In this document: positions 1 through 8,919 of the stretch, piece after piece
How positions within the stretch are numbered: the first letter of the stretch is position 1
Layout: each line of letters begins with the position of its first letter
Notes under the pieces: generated by a model
What the model was told of the DNA's origin: nothing
What the model saw: the letters and a program-made list of their open reading frames with translations, nothing else
The model's database searches: none
Made by a program: the position numbers and the translations under genes
DNA from: SVTX01 sp045538195
GTDB taxonomy: Bacteria > Bacillota > Clostridia > Oscillospirales > CAG-272
Assembly (NCBI GenBank): GCA_045538195.1
Contig: JAZSRA010000055.1
Coordinates: forward strand, 1-64,000
Direction of reading: 5' to 3'
DNA length: 64,000 bases

Positions 1-452
1 AAACGCGGCTTGCTGCTTTTTTATTCGTGAGACCCGCCCCTATCACCCGTGCGGCGTTCTTTTGGTTCGTTTTCTGCCGACGTGGGCAGAAAATGAACAC
101 CTAATCGCGTTCTTTTCGTACTTTTCTTGCAGCTGGTGGCAGGAAAGTAACAAATATGCTAACCAATATCCTATTTTTTTATTTCATCAGATGTTGAATA
201 AATAAAAAACTTAAAAATCTGATTTTTCTTTCAATAATCCCATTTTATTTGTTTTTTTAATTTTATATGTAAATAAATTGTAAATTTTTCAAAATCCTTA
301 TAAAATAAAACAAAAACAGTTATCAACAACGACATTCAGGGTTGAAAAAAACAAAAAATTGTGATATAATTATGGTATATATTATAATTAATAATAATTA
401 TTTAATAGTAATACAAAAGGGTATTGTAAAATAATAAAGAAAGGATCTTTTT
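1..452. other. dnaA upstream region, probable part of oriC
   Basis: No gene is visible. The left 150 bases hold two hairpins (66-97 and 119-149). From about 150 the sequence becomes very AT-rich, ending in an A/T-only stretch around 365-412 that could serve as an unwinding element or dnaA promoter. One DnaA-box-like 9-mer, TTATCAACA, lies at 320-328, one mismatch from the consensus TTATCCACA. The location beside dnaA supports an origin role; the exact origin is an inference. Confidence 0.55.
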
Positions 453-1853
453 ATGGATTATTTAAAAGAAATAAATGAAATATGGTCCATGGTTCAGGAT
501 AGTCTGAAACTTCAGCTCAGTACCACAGCTATGAATCTTTGGTTCGGCGACCTGGAAATAGTTTCTTTTTCAGGAAATACTCTTACGATGCAAACCACGT
601 CCGAGTTCAAAATGAAGATAATCAAGGATAAATACGTTTCTCAGCTTGAAGAAGTATTCACCGAATTAATGGGATTCGATATAAAGATAGTAGTTGAGTC
701 AAAAAATCCTTCGGTAAATATAGAAAAGATCCGCAGACAGATCGCAAACGAGGATCTTATGCCCGAAAGAGAGTCCAATGATGTAATATCATCGATATTT
801 GATAGATTTATTCCGCCGGTGATCGGCTCTACTATGCCGACGGTCAACTTTGAATACACCTTCGATAATTTTATCGTAGGAAGCTCAAATAAATTTGCCC
901 ACGCAGCTTGTATTGCCGTTGCCGACCGTCCCGCTCAGGATTACAACCCTCTATTTATCTACGGACCCAGCGGGCTTGGTAAAACTCACTTGCTTTACGC
1001 GGTAACCAACGAGATAAAGATCAAAAATCCTTTCGCTAACATCATTTACATAAAGGGTGAGGATTTTACCAATCAGATGATCGAAAGTCTGGCTAAAAAG
1101 TCGATGAAAAAATTCAGAGATAAATACAGAACCTGCGACGTTCTGCTTATCGACGATATTCAGTTTATCGCGGGTAAGGAATCGACCCAAGAGGAGTTCT
1201 TCCATACATTCAACGCACTTTACGAGGAGGGCAAGCAGATAATTCTAACCTCCGACCGTCCTCCCAAGGACATCAAAACTCTTGAGGACAGGCTTAAGAC
1301 AAGATTTGAGTGGGGACTTATCGCAGATATTCAGCCGCCCGATCTTGAGCTTCGTATAGCGATATTCAAGAATAAGATCTCCCAGGCAGGAATTACGGTG
1401 TCCGACGAGATAATCACCTATCTTGCTGAAAATCTCCGTTCCCATATCCGTCAGATCGAGGGTGCGGTCAAAAAGCTTGTGGCGATCAAATTCCTTGAGG
1501 GCAACGAAATAACCCTTGAGAGAGCAAAGAACATCATGACCGAGCTGCTCGGCGGCGCTGAGCCGGTTGGAGTTACTGTCGACAAGATATTTGCCGCTAT
1601 CGAGAAAAAATATGACGTCAGCAAGGCGGAGCTTGTAGGCAAGTCGAGAGTTAAGGACGTAGCGCAGGCGAGACATATTGCTATTTATCTTATAAGAACG
1701 ATAACCGAGATGTCACTCCCGAACATCGGAAAGCTTTTCAACAGAGACCATTCGACCGTTATTTCTTCGATCGATGCCATAGAGAAAAAAATAGCCTCGT
1801 CTCCCGCTATTGAGATAGAAATAAACGATCTTATCAAGGAGATCAAGGATTAA
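453..1853 (+). CDS. dnaA: Chromosomal replication initiator protein DnaA
   Basis: DnaA binds DnaA boxes at oriC, forms an ATP-dependent filament, melts the origin and loads the helicase. The 466-residue length is typical. Domain I (about residues 1-80) is followed by a linker and the AAA+ core with Walker A GPSGLGKTH (about residue 169) and Walker B VLLIDDIQF (about 231). The C-terminal DNA-binding domain has the family signature RDHSTVISSID near residue 442. The ATG is preceded by AAGAAAGGA. It is the first gene of the dnaA-dnaN-recF-remB-gyrB-gyrA order conserved near Bacillota origins. DnaA-box-like sites lie on both sides, so autoregulation by DnaA is likely but inferred. Confidence 0.98.
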   Translation: MDYLKEINEIWSMVQDSLKLQLSTTAMNLWFGDLEIVSFSGNTLTMQTTSEFKMKIIKDKYVSQLEEVFTELMGFDIKIVVESKNPSVNIEKIRRQIANEDLMPERESNDVISSIFDRFIPPVIGSTMPTVNFEYTFDNFIVGSSNKFAHAACIAVADRPAQDYNPLFIYGPSGLGKTHLLYAVTNEIKIKNPFANIIYIKGEDFTNQMIESLAKKSMKKFRDKYRTCDVLLIDDIQFIAGKESTQEEFFHTFNALYEEGKQIILTSDRPPKDIKTLEDRLKTRFEWGLIADIQPPDLELRIAIFKNKISQAGITVSDEIITYLAENLRSHIRQIEGAVKKLVAIKFLEGNEITLERAKNIMTELLGGAEPVGVTVDKIFAAIEKKYDVSKAELVGKSRVKDVAQARHIAIYLIRTITEMSLPNIGKLFNRDHSTVISSIDAIEKKIASSPAIEIEINDLIKEIKD

Positions 1854-2238
1854 ATTTTCTTTTCAACAGGTTTTAATTTCGTATATCCTTTTAAAATCAA
1901 GTAAAGATCATCATTTTCCACTTTTCAACAGTGTTTTACAAATGTGGAAAACTTTAAATTATAGGTTTAAATTCTAAAAAATATAAAATATTGCTTTTTT
2001 TAGCAAAAAAAACGATATTCTTCTGATTTTTTAAGAAATTTATCCCGAATTATTGTATTTTATTCGACATTTGTTTGTGGAGATATATCCTTTACGGAGT
2101 ATGAGAAAACAATAGTTTTCCACAATTTGGCGACCTATATTACTGATACTATATTCTTTCAATAAATCAGTCAATCGTTCTTTCTATCGCGCGTGCGCGT
2201 CATAAGGATAGAGACGGTCGGCTAAACAGGAGGTTTTT
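1854..2238. other. dnaA-dnaN intergenic region with DnaA-box-like cluster
   Basis: This 385-bp AT-rich gap has no gene. It holds several DnaA-box-like 9-mers on both strands: TTTTCAACA at 1922-1930, TGTGGAAAA at 1943-1951 (reverse of TTTTCCACA), TGTGGAGAT at 2076-2084, and TTTTCCACA at 2116-2124. The repeated core TTTTCCACA suggests a lineage-specific variant of the TTATCCACA consensus. In several Bacillota the dnaA-dnaN gap is part of a bipartite oriC, so this is a good candidate for the second origin half. It should also contain the dnaN promoter. Confidence 0.6.
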
Positions 2239-3387
2239 ATGAAAATAACATTTAACAGACAGGAAATAAGCAACAAGATCGCTCCTCTTATGAGCGTAGT
2301 TTCGGGAAAGAGTACTCTTACCGCAGTCGAGGGTATACTTATCGAGGCAAATTCGTCCGACAGCTGCACTATGACCGCATTTGACCTTGAAAAGGGAATG
2401 AAGATCACAGTGGATTGCGACGTACAAGAGCAAGGCTCTTACATCATTAACGCGCAGAAATTCAATCAGACCTTGAAGGTAATGGACGGTGAGGAGATAA
2501 CTCTGACCGTTGATGATAAGCTTGGCGTTCTCTTTGAGTGCGGAAAGAGTTCTCACAGAACGGGAGCGCTGAAGGCAGAGGATTTCCCCGAGATCCCCGA
2601 TCTGATCTCTGAAAAGGGATTTGTTATAAATCAGGCTCAGCTTAAGAAGATGCTTGCCAAGATCTCTTACGCTATGGGTGTAAACGAACCCAGACCAGTT
2701 CTCAACGGTTGCTTTATCAAGACCGCTGAGGGCGAGATCAACGTAGTCGCTTGCGACGGATTTAAACTTGCGGTTTGTAATGCCGAGTCCGAGCTTAAAA
2801 AGCTTGAAAATTCCGAAAGAGGAGTTGATTTCTCCTTTATCGTTCCCGTTAAGTCTGTAAACGAGCTGACGAAGCTGCTTTCCGACGACGATGAGGACGT
2901 AGTTACCGTCTATATGAGCCACAAGAACATGGTCGTCGCTTTTGATGATCTCACCTTCTTTACAAGACTTATCGTCGGTGAGTTCGTCAACTACAACAGC
3001 ATTATTATCAAGAATCACAAGATAGAGGTCGTTGCGTCAAAGCAGGAGCTACTTGCCGCTCTTGAAAAGGCTTCTCTTATTACCGAGGAGAGAATTGCGG
3101 GCAGCGTTCGATCTCACGTAAGAGTCCAGGTCTGCGAAGATATACTTAAGGTTTCCGCAGTCTCCTCCGCAGGCAGTATTTACGACGAGATAAACGTTGA
3201 ACACGTCGGCGACGATATTTCTATCGCTTTCAATAACAGATTCCTTATCGACAGTATCAGAGCTTGCAGAAGCGAAAAGGTCAAGCTCTCTATGTCATCA
3301 CCCCTTATGGGTATCAACGTCGAGCCCTGCGACGACGAGTCCGGCAGCGAGCTGTTTATGCTTCTTCCTGTCAGAACGAGGGATTAA
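2239..3387 (+). CDS. dnaN: DNA polymerase III subunit beta (sliding clamp)
   Basis: The beta clamp encircles DNA as a homodimer and tethers the replicative polymerase and other clamp-binding proteins. The 382-residue length and N-terminal pattern (MKITFNRQEISNKIAPLMSV) match the family, with three clamp folds of about 120 residues each. The terminal motif LFMLLPVRTRD corresponds to the usual C-terminal 'LPMRV/LPVRT' strand that lines the protein-binding pocket. The ATG follows AGGAGGTTTTT. It lies in the canonical position after dnaA, but a 416-bp gap occupied by a structured repeat separates it from recF. Confidence 0.97.
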   Translation: MKITFNRQEISNKIAPLMSVVSGKSTLTAVEGILIEANSSDSCTMTAFDLEKGMKITVDCDVQEQGSYIINAQKFNQTLKVMDGEEITLTVDDKLGVLFECGKSSHRTGALKAEDFPEIPDLISEKGFVINQAQLKKMLAKISYAMGVNEPRPVLNGCFIKTAEGEINVVACDGFKLAVCNAESELKKLENSERGVDFSFIVPVKSVNELTKLLSDDDEDVVTVYMSHKNMVVAFDDLTFFTRLIVGEFVNYNSIIIKNHKIEVVASKQELLAALEKASLITEERIAGSVRSHVRVQVCEDILKVSAVSSAGSIYDEINVEHVGDDISIAFNNRFLIDSIRACRSEKVKLSMSSPLMGINVEPCDDESGSELFMLLPVRTRD

Positions 3388-3443
3388 AAGTTAGCGAATG
3401 TTTCGGGTTTCCACCTTTTTTGAAAAAAAGGTGGAGCCAAAAA

Positions 3444-3752
3444 ACTTCCCGAATTTGGGTTCTAACTGCCGTGAGGTGACGCTGAAATTTTGTATACAAA
3501 ATTTCAGCCTGCTATCCGCTTTCGCGTTGCAATAGTTTAGAACCCAGCCGATAAAGTTCAACTAAACTTAAAGATACTTTAAGTTAAAGTTAGACAAAAT
3601 GTCTTGGGTTCAATACCCTTGCAATAAGGAAACGACAGTGAGGGATTTTTTTAACGAGCGAAGCGAAGTGAAAAATCCACCGACACCCTAAAAGGACCCC
3701 TTTTTCGGGAAGTTTCTTTGCTTACTTTCTTTGAAAAGAAAGTAATCCGCCG
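3444..3752 (+). repeat. Structured intergenic repeat, copy 1 (between dnaN and recF)
   Basis: This ~309-bp noncoding stretch is repeated at 58914-59217 between serC and serA, with identity I judge by eye to be around 85 percent. It is full of nested inverted repeats. The outer arms are AACTTCCCGAA near 3444 and TTCGGGAAGTT near 3706. A stem GGGTTCTAA/TTAGAACCC encloses a perfect 28-nt palindrome (3481-3508). Further stems include GGGTTCAATACCC near 3608 and a GGATTTTT/AAAAATCC hairpin near 3642-3680, and a hairpin at about 3721-3749 closes the right end. A separate hairpin at 3411-3434 precedes it, after the dnaN stop. It carries no ORF. It could be a MITE-like element or a structured RNA. 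Confidence 0.8.
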
Positions 3753-3803
3753 GAGGCACGCATCCCCCGCATCCCTCGCATCTCAAAAGAAAGGAAAAAA
3801 GCA

Positions 3804-4916
3804 ATGTTTTGCCGAAATATATGCGTTGAAAATTTCAGAAATATAGAATCGGCGAACGTTGAGTTTTGTCCGGGTACAAATGTGCTGATCGGTGAGAACG
3901 CGCAGGGAAAGACGAATTTACTTGAGGCTATATATATGACGGCTTTGGGTAAGAGCTTCAGGCAGGGAACAGATAAAGACACTATACGGTTTGGCGAGGA
4001 ATTTTGTCTGATCAAGAACCGATACACCGACGATACGAGAGACATGGATATAACCATGCGGGTATTTTCGGACAGACGGGCAAAGAGGGTAGAGCAGAAC
4101 GGACTAAAGGTCGCAAGGACATCGGACATGGTAGGAAGCTTTAAGGTAGTGCTTTTCTGTCCCGAGCATCTGTCAATCATAAAAGAGGGTCCTGCACTCA
4201 GAAGAAACTTTCTTGACGTAGCGATTTCGCAGATACGTCCGCTTTATATGAAGTCGCTTCAAAGGTACGCGACGATATTGAAGGAGCGAAACGCGCTGAT
4301 ACGCGATGCCGAGGAAAACAGAGAGGCTTTTGATTCGACCGTCGATCTGTTTTCCGAGCAGCTGGCGTACGAGGCGGCGATAATTACGGGATATAGAGTA
4401 AAATACGTCGAAAAGTTAAAAAAATACGTTGCAAAATGCTTTGCAGAGATGACGGGAGAGAGAGAGCTGCCCGAGCTTGAATATATATCGTCCTGCAAGC
4501 TCTCCGAGGAAGAATGTCTCGACTTTGACAGGTGCAGAGAGGCATACAGAAGCCTTTGTTTCAGTCACCACGACCGCGAGATCGGCGCAGGAGCCACCTT
4601 GTGGGGAATTCACAAGGATGACATAGAAATAAATTTAAACGGCAACAGAGCGCGAATTTTCGCCTCGCAGGGTCAACAGAGGTCACTATCCCTTGCCTTG
4701 AAGCTTGCCGAGGGTGAGATCGTCAGAGACGAGTGCGGCGGCGACTATCCCGTATTTCTGTTTGACGACGTTCTGAGCGAGCTTGACTTTGGCAGACGTC
4801 AGTATCTCTTGTCTAATCTTGCGGACAAGCAGGTGATATTGACCTGTTGCGAGAGCAGCTCTATCGAAGCCGACAGACTTATATCGGTCAAGGGCGGCAG
4901 ATTTGAACTAATGTGA
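3804..4916 (+). CDS. recF: DNA replication and repair protein RecF
   Basis: RecF is an SMC-like ATPase that, with RecO and RecR, helps load RecA at single-strand gaps. The 370-residue length is typical. Walker A GENAQGKTN lies near residue 32. The ABC signature SQGQQRSLSLALKLAE is near 290 and Walker B YPVFLFDDVLSELD near 316-330. The start follows AAGAAAGGA with good spacing. It is followed after 9 bp by the remB-like gene and then gyrB, the standard origin order. The 300-bp repeat immediately upstream probably separates it from the dnaN transcript or supplies a processing or termination point. Confidence 0.97.
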   Translation: MFCRNICVENFRNIESANVEFCPGTNVLIGENAQGKTNLLEAIYMTALGKSFRQGTDKDTIRFGEEFCLIKNRYTDDTRDMDITMRVFSDRRAKRVEQNGLKVARTSDMVGSFKVVLFCPEHLSIIKEGPALRRNFLDVAISQIRPLYMKSLQRYATILKERNALIRDAEENREAFDSTVDLFSEQLAYEAAIITGYRVKYVEKLKKYVAKCFAEMTGERELPELEYISSCKLSEEECLDFDRCREAYRSLCFSHHDREIGAGATLWGIHKDDIEINLNGNRARIFASQGQQRSLSLALKLAEGEIVRDECGGDYPVFLFDDVLSELDFGRRQYLLSNLADKQVILTCCESSSIEADRLISVKGGRFELM

Positions 4917-4925
4917 GGTAAAAAA

Positions 4926-5180
4926 ATGTATCTTCACGCGGGAAATAACAAAAACATCAGAGAAAAGGATATTTTAGGGATATTCGATATGGACAGATGC
5001 ACCGTGTCGGGTATTACAAGAAAATTTCTTTCCGATGCCGAGAGAGCGTCGTTAGTCGTGTCGGCAAAGGACGAGATACCGAAATCCTTTATTCTCTATA
5101 AAGAAAACGGAAAATATATGATCTGCTTTTCCCAGATATCCACTCAGGCGCTTTTGGGAAGAACAGAGAATAATCTATAA
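4926..5180 (+). CDS. remB: RemB/YaaB-like DUF370 family protein
   Basis: This 84-residue protein sits between recF and gyrB, exactly where Bacillus subtilis has yaaB (remB). It begins MYLHAGNNKNIREKDILGIFDMD, a pattern typical of the extracellular-matrix regulatory protein B family, and ends in a region that would place gyrB next. Related RemA proteins are DNA-binding activators of biofilm genes; the role of RemB is less clear. It is 9 bp after recF and about 40 bp before gyrB, consistent with cotranscription. Family assignment rests on sequence pattern and conserved position; a function in this organism is not shown. Confidence 0.85.
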   Translation: MYLHAGNNKNIREKDILGIFDMDRCTVSGITRKFLSDAERASLVVSAKDEIPKSFILYKENGKYMICFSQISTQALLGRTENNL

Positions 5181-5219
5181 TTTTTAAGCAAGGTCAATTT
5201 TGAAAAGGTAGGTATAGAA

Positions 5220-7193
5220 ATGTCTGAAGAGATCAAAAGACAGGAAGAAATGAGTGAACAGCACTACGGCGAAAACGAGATACAGGTGCTTGAAGGACTT
5301 GAAGCGGTAAGAAAGAGACCTGGTATGTATATCGGTACTACCTCTATCCGCGGACTTCATCATCTCGTTTACGAGATAGTTGACAACTCTATCGACGAGG
5401 CTCTGGCAGGATATTGCGACCAGATCACGGTAACGCTCAACTACGATAACAGTGTCACCGTTGAGGATAACGGTCGAGGAATCCCCGCGGGAATACACCC
5501 CAAGGAGGGTATCCCTACGCCCGAGGTAGTTTATACCATTCTTCACGCGGGCGGAAAATTCGGCGGCGGCGGATATAAGATCGCGGGCGGTCTCCACGGC
5601 GTCGGCGCGTCGGTCGTAAACGCCCTTTCTCTGTGGGTAGAGCTTGACGACTGCTACGAGGGCAAGAGATATACCGAAAGATTCGAACGCGGCGTTGTAG
5701 CGAGAAAATTCGTCTGTGAGGGAGATTCCCCCGAGCGTCCTCACGGCGTAAGAGTTACATTTAAGCCCGATCCCGATATATTTGAGGAGACCGTCTTTGA
5801 CTACGAAACCCTGCTCAACCGTATGAGAGAGCAGAGCTTCCTTAATGCGGGCATCAAGATCGTTCTTATCGACGACAGAGGAAACGAGCCTGTGGTCAAC
5901 GAGCTTCAATTTGAGGGCGGTATCAAGAGCTTCGTTGAGTATCTGACCGAGACCAGACATAACGAGCCTGTTCATCCCGACGTGGTCTATATGAAGGGCG
6001 AAAAGAATACCAGCGTCTGCGAGGTAGCGCTCCAATATAATGACGGCTATAACGAGTGCGTTATGACCTTCGCTAATAACATGAATACTATCGAGGGCGG
6101 TACTCACGAGACGGGATTCAAGTCTGCTCTTACGAGAGTTCTCAACGATTACGGAAGAAAAGCCGGAATACTCAAAGACAGCGACAAGAACCTTTCGGGC
6201 GAGGACGTAAGAGAGGGACTTTGCGCTATCGTCAGCGTCAAACTTGAAGACGCGCAGTTTGAGAGCCAGACCAAGGCAAAGCTTGGTAACAGTGAGATCA
6301 GAACGCTCGTTGATAATACGGTATCCCAGAAGCTTGCAGATTATCTTGAAGAAAATCCCGCAACGGGCAGAGCTATTCTTGATAAGGCGCTTGCGGCGTC
6401 ACGCGCGAGAGAGGCGGCAAGAAAGGCAAGAGAGGCAACGAGACGTAAGGGTCTCTTTGAGGGAAGCTCGCTTCCCGGTAAGCTTGCAGACTGTCAGGAA
6501 AAGGACGCGACGCTCACCGAGCTTTATCTCGTCGAGGGAGACTCGGCGGGAGGAAGCGCAAAGCAGGGAAGAAACTCAAAATTCCAGGCTATTTTGCCCC
6601 TTCGCGGTAAAGTTCTTAACGTCGAAAAGACGAGAGTTGACAAGGTATACGGAAACCTGTCGCTTATTCCGATCATTCAGGCGCTTGGTTGCGGTATCGG
6701 AGAGGAGTTTGATATTGCCAAGCTCCGTTACGGTAAGATCATCATAATGGCGGATGCGGACGTCGACGGCTCGCACATCCGAATCCTGCTTCTTACCTTC
6801 CTTTTCAGACACATGCGTCAGCTTATTGACGACGGCCACGTATTTTTGGCTCAGCCCCCTCTCTACAAGGTCTATAAGAGAGGCGCAAAGCAGGGCAACG
6901 AGAGATACGCATTCTCGGACGCCGAAAGAGATAAATATATAGCAGAGCTTGCGGGCGAGAGCGGAAATACGTCCAACATCGAAGCCGACAGATATAAGGG
7001 TCTTGGTGAGATGGACGCAGACCAGCTTTGGGAGACCACTATGGACCCTGCGACCAGAACTATTCTTAAAGTCACGATCGAGGACGCTATCGCCTGTGAC
7101 GAAATGTTCTCTCTGCTTATGGGCGATAAGGTCGAGCCGAGACGTATATTTATCGAGCAGAACGCACGCTTGGCGGAGAACCTTGACATCTGA
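5220..7193 (+). CDS. gyrB: DNA gyrase subunit B
   Basis: GyrB is the ATPase subunit of gyrase, which introduces negative supercoils with GyrA. At 657 residues it has the usual short Gram-positive architecture. The GHKL ATPase domain shows VDNSIDEALAG and the glycine-rich GGLHGVGASVVNAL. The TOPRIM domain shows LVEGDSAGGSAKQGRN and the metal-binding DADVDGSHI, and the C-terminal motif RYKGLGEMD is intact. The upstream region GAAAAGGTAGGTATAGAA supplies a ribosome site. Unusually, gyrA does not follow directly: two mreC/mreD-like genes and a DnaA-box-like cluster lie between. Confidence 0.98.
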   Translation: MSEEIKRQEEMSEQHYGENEIQVLEGLEAVRKRPGMYIGTTSIRGLHHLVYEIVDNSIDEALAGYCDQITVTLNYDNSVTVEDNGRGIPAGIHPKEGIPTPEVVYTILHAGGKFGGGGYKIAGGLHGVGASVVNALSLWVELDDCYEGKRYTERFERGVVARKFVCEGDSPERPHGVRVTFKPDPDIFEETVFDYETLLNRMREQSFLNAGIKIVLIDDRGNEPVVNELQFEGGIKSFVEYLTETRHNEPVHPDVVYMKGEKNTSVCEVALQYNDGYNECVMTFANNMNTIEGGTHETGFKSALTRVLNDYGRKAGILKDSDKNLSGEDVREGLCAIVSVKLEDAQFESQTKAKLGNSEIRTLVDNTVSQKLADYLEENPATGRAILDKALAASRAREAARKAREATRRKGLFEGSSLPGKLADCQEKDATLTELYLVEGDSAGGSAKQGRNSKFQAILPLRGKVLNVEKTRVDKVYGNLSLIPIIQALGCGIGEEFDIAKLRYGKIIIMADADVDGSHIRILLLTFLFRHMRQLIDDGHVFLAQPPLYKVYKRGAKQGNERYAFSDAERDKYIAELAGESGNTSNIEADRYKGLGEMDADQLWETTMDPATRTILKVTIEDAIACDEMFSLLMGDKVEPRRIFIEQNARLAENLDI

Positions 7194-7455
7194 TCGGTTT
7201 TCCACAATCTGAGATTTTTGAAAATTTTCGGGTGTTGAAACTTTATTTAATTAAAATAATTAACAGAGTTTTCCACAATTTCAAAAATAAAAAGTCAAAA
7301 ATCAGAAATTATTGATTTTAAAAGCAAAAACAAAATTAATTTGAGGATCTGACGAGATTTTGGCATAAAAATCCATAACTTTTGCACATAGAAAAAGTTT
7401 TCCACAGGCTGTGGAAACTTGTGTTGAAAACTCTGTCGGAACCTTGGGGATCGAT
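7194..7455. promoter_or_regulatory. gyrB-mreC intergenic DnaA-box-like cluster
   Basis: A 262-bp AT-rich gap contains five DnaA-box-like 9-mers. TTTTCCACA occurs at 7198-7206, 7269-7277 and 7398-7406, TGTGGAAAC at 7410-7418 and TGTTGAAAA at 7422-7430. The last three form a tight cluster with opposing orientation just ahead of the mreC-like start. The same core occurs in the dnaA-dnaN gap. This could be an additional origin element or a DnaA titration/regulatory site. The assignment is by motif only. Confidence 0.5.
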
Positions 7456-8295
7456 ATGAAATTTTTTAAAAATAAATTTTTCATCGCAGCCTTGTCGATA
7501 GCGGTTTTCTCGGTAATTCTCACCGCAACGCTCTCGGCAATGGGAGTGACGGATCCTGTTCGAGACGTTATAAATACCTTGTCTGTTCCGTTCAGATACG
7601 TGGGCGTCGCTATCGGCGACTCGATAGACGGATTTAAGAAATATTTTTCCGCTATCGATGAACTTTACGAGGAAAATAGTAAGCTCAAAGACGAGATAAA
7701 CAGACTTGAAGGCGAGCTTGCCGACGCCAACGGCGTAAGGGAAGAAAACGAGCGGCTTAAAGAGTACCTCGGCATCAAAAAGCTTTACCCCGATTTTGAA
7801 CTGACAGAGGCTTTGATAATCGGGTCTGAATCCGAGAATTATATGACGGTCATGACACTCAATAAGGGCAGGAACCACGGAGTTGACGTGGGAATGGCTG
7901 TCATTGTTGAGGAGGGGCTTGTCGGCTCTGTCTTTGAGGTCGGGAGCAACTGGTGTAAGGTAAGAGCCCTGCACGAGGCATCGGCTTCGGTCGGCGCTTG
8001 TATCAAGAGAAGCGGAGAAATAGGTATCGTCAGCGGCGATATTGCCTTGAAGGACAGAGGAGAGTGTTATCTCGGCTATCTTTCCGCAGATGCAGACGTT
8101 GAGGTTGACGACACGGTCTATACCAGCGGTATCGGAAGCGTTTATCCCGAGGGTCTGCTTATCGGCAAGGTCACCGAGGTTAAACCTAACGACAGTCTCC
8201 GCACAAAGGAGGCTACGGTCTCTCTGGCGGTCGATTTCACGGACTTGAAATACGTGTTGATAATAACCGATTTCGCAGTCTCCGAGAAAGAATGA
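7456..8295 (+). CDS. mreC: Rod shape-determining protein MreC-like
   Basis: MreC is a bitopic membrane protein that links the cytoskeleton to cell-wall synthases. The ATG at 7456 follows GGGGATCG and gives 279 residues beginning MKFFKNKFFIAAL. A single N-terminal membrane segment (about residues 8-28) is followed by a coiled coil around 65-110 rich in E/K/L (YEENSKLKDEINRLEGEL). The remainder is the beta-barrel domain with typical GLVGSVFEVGSNWCKVRAL and YTSGIGSVYPEGLLIGKV motifs. MreD follows after 21 bp. No mreB is visible in the window, and placement between gyrB and gyrA is unusual. Confidence 0.93.
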   Translation: MKFFKNKFFIAALSIAVFSVILTATLSAMGVTDPVRDVINTLSVPFRYVGVAIGDSIDGFKKYFSAIDELYEENSKLKDEINRLEGELADANGVREENERLKEYLGIKKLYPDFELTEALIIGSESENYMTVMTLNKGRNHGVDVGMAVIVEEGLVGSVFEVGSNWCKVRALHEASASVGACIKRSGEIGIVSGDIALKDRGECYLGYLSADADVEVDDTVYTSGIGSVYPEGLLIGKVTEVKPNDSLRTKEATVSLAVDFTDLKYVLIITDFAVSEKE

Positions 8296-8316
8296 CTTCG
8301 GTCTGAGGAGCTTATT

Positions 8317-8883
8317 ATGTCAGTAAATAACAGGATAGGACGTGCCTCTCGCCGAGAGGGTATGAAGCCCTGGCGGATAGTTGTATATTCGCTTTGCTTC
8401 GCGGTACTCATATTCACCTGCGCCGTCTTACAGACCACATGTCTTTCGTTTTTAGGTAAAGCCCCCGCGCTGACCTTTGCTCTGGTCTGCGCTATCGGAT
8501 TTATTATGGGAGACAAGGCAGGCGCTATATGGGGAATTTTGGGAGGAATAGCCGCCGACATTATCGGAGGCGCGGGATTTTCGTTTTCTCCCGTGGTATA
8601 TATGCTTTGCGGATATTGCTGCGGAGCGTTTGTAGGTTGGTTTTTATCAAAAAATCTTCCGTCTTTTATAGCCTACGCGCTTATTTCGGGCGTATTTAAG
8701 GAAATATTCACGTTCGCCTATTTTGGACTTTTTTCAAAGGAGTTTTCCCCTGTTGGAATACTTTTGAAAGTTGTTCTGCCCGAATATCTTGCGTATATTT
8801 TATGTATTTTACCCGCATATTTTGCGGTTTTGGCAATTTTCAGTTTATTCAAAGGAAAGGACAATGGGGAAAGGCAGGGATAA
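8317..8883 (+). CDS. mreD: Rod shape-determining protein MreD-like
   Basis: A 188-residue hydrophobic protein with about five predicted membrane segments, lying directly after mreC as MreD normally does. MreD is an integral membrane partner of MreC in the elongasome. The glycine-rich central region (IMGDKAGAIWGILGGIAADIIGG) resembles the ECF-transporter S-component-like fold of the MreD family. It carries about 16 polar N-terminal residues before the first helix; a second ATG (MKPWRIV) could be an alternative start. gyrA begins 36 bp later, so mreC, mreD and gyrA may be cotranscribed. Identification depends partly on context because MreD sequences are poorly conserved. Confidence 0.82.
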   Translation: MSVNNRIGRASRREGMKPWRIVVYSLCFAVLIFTCAVLQTTCLSFLGKAPALTFALVCAIGFIMGDKAGAIWGILGGIAADIIGGAGFSFSPVVYMLCGYCCGAFVGWFLSKNLPSFIAYALISGVFKEIFTFAYFGLFSKEFSPVGILLKVVLPEYLAYILCILPAYFAVLAIFSLFKGKDNGERQG

Positions 8884-8919
8884 TCTGCCGCGGTCTTCCC
8901 TTAAAGAAAGGAATTTTCA

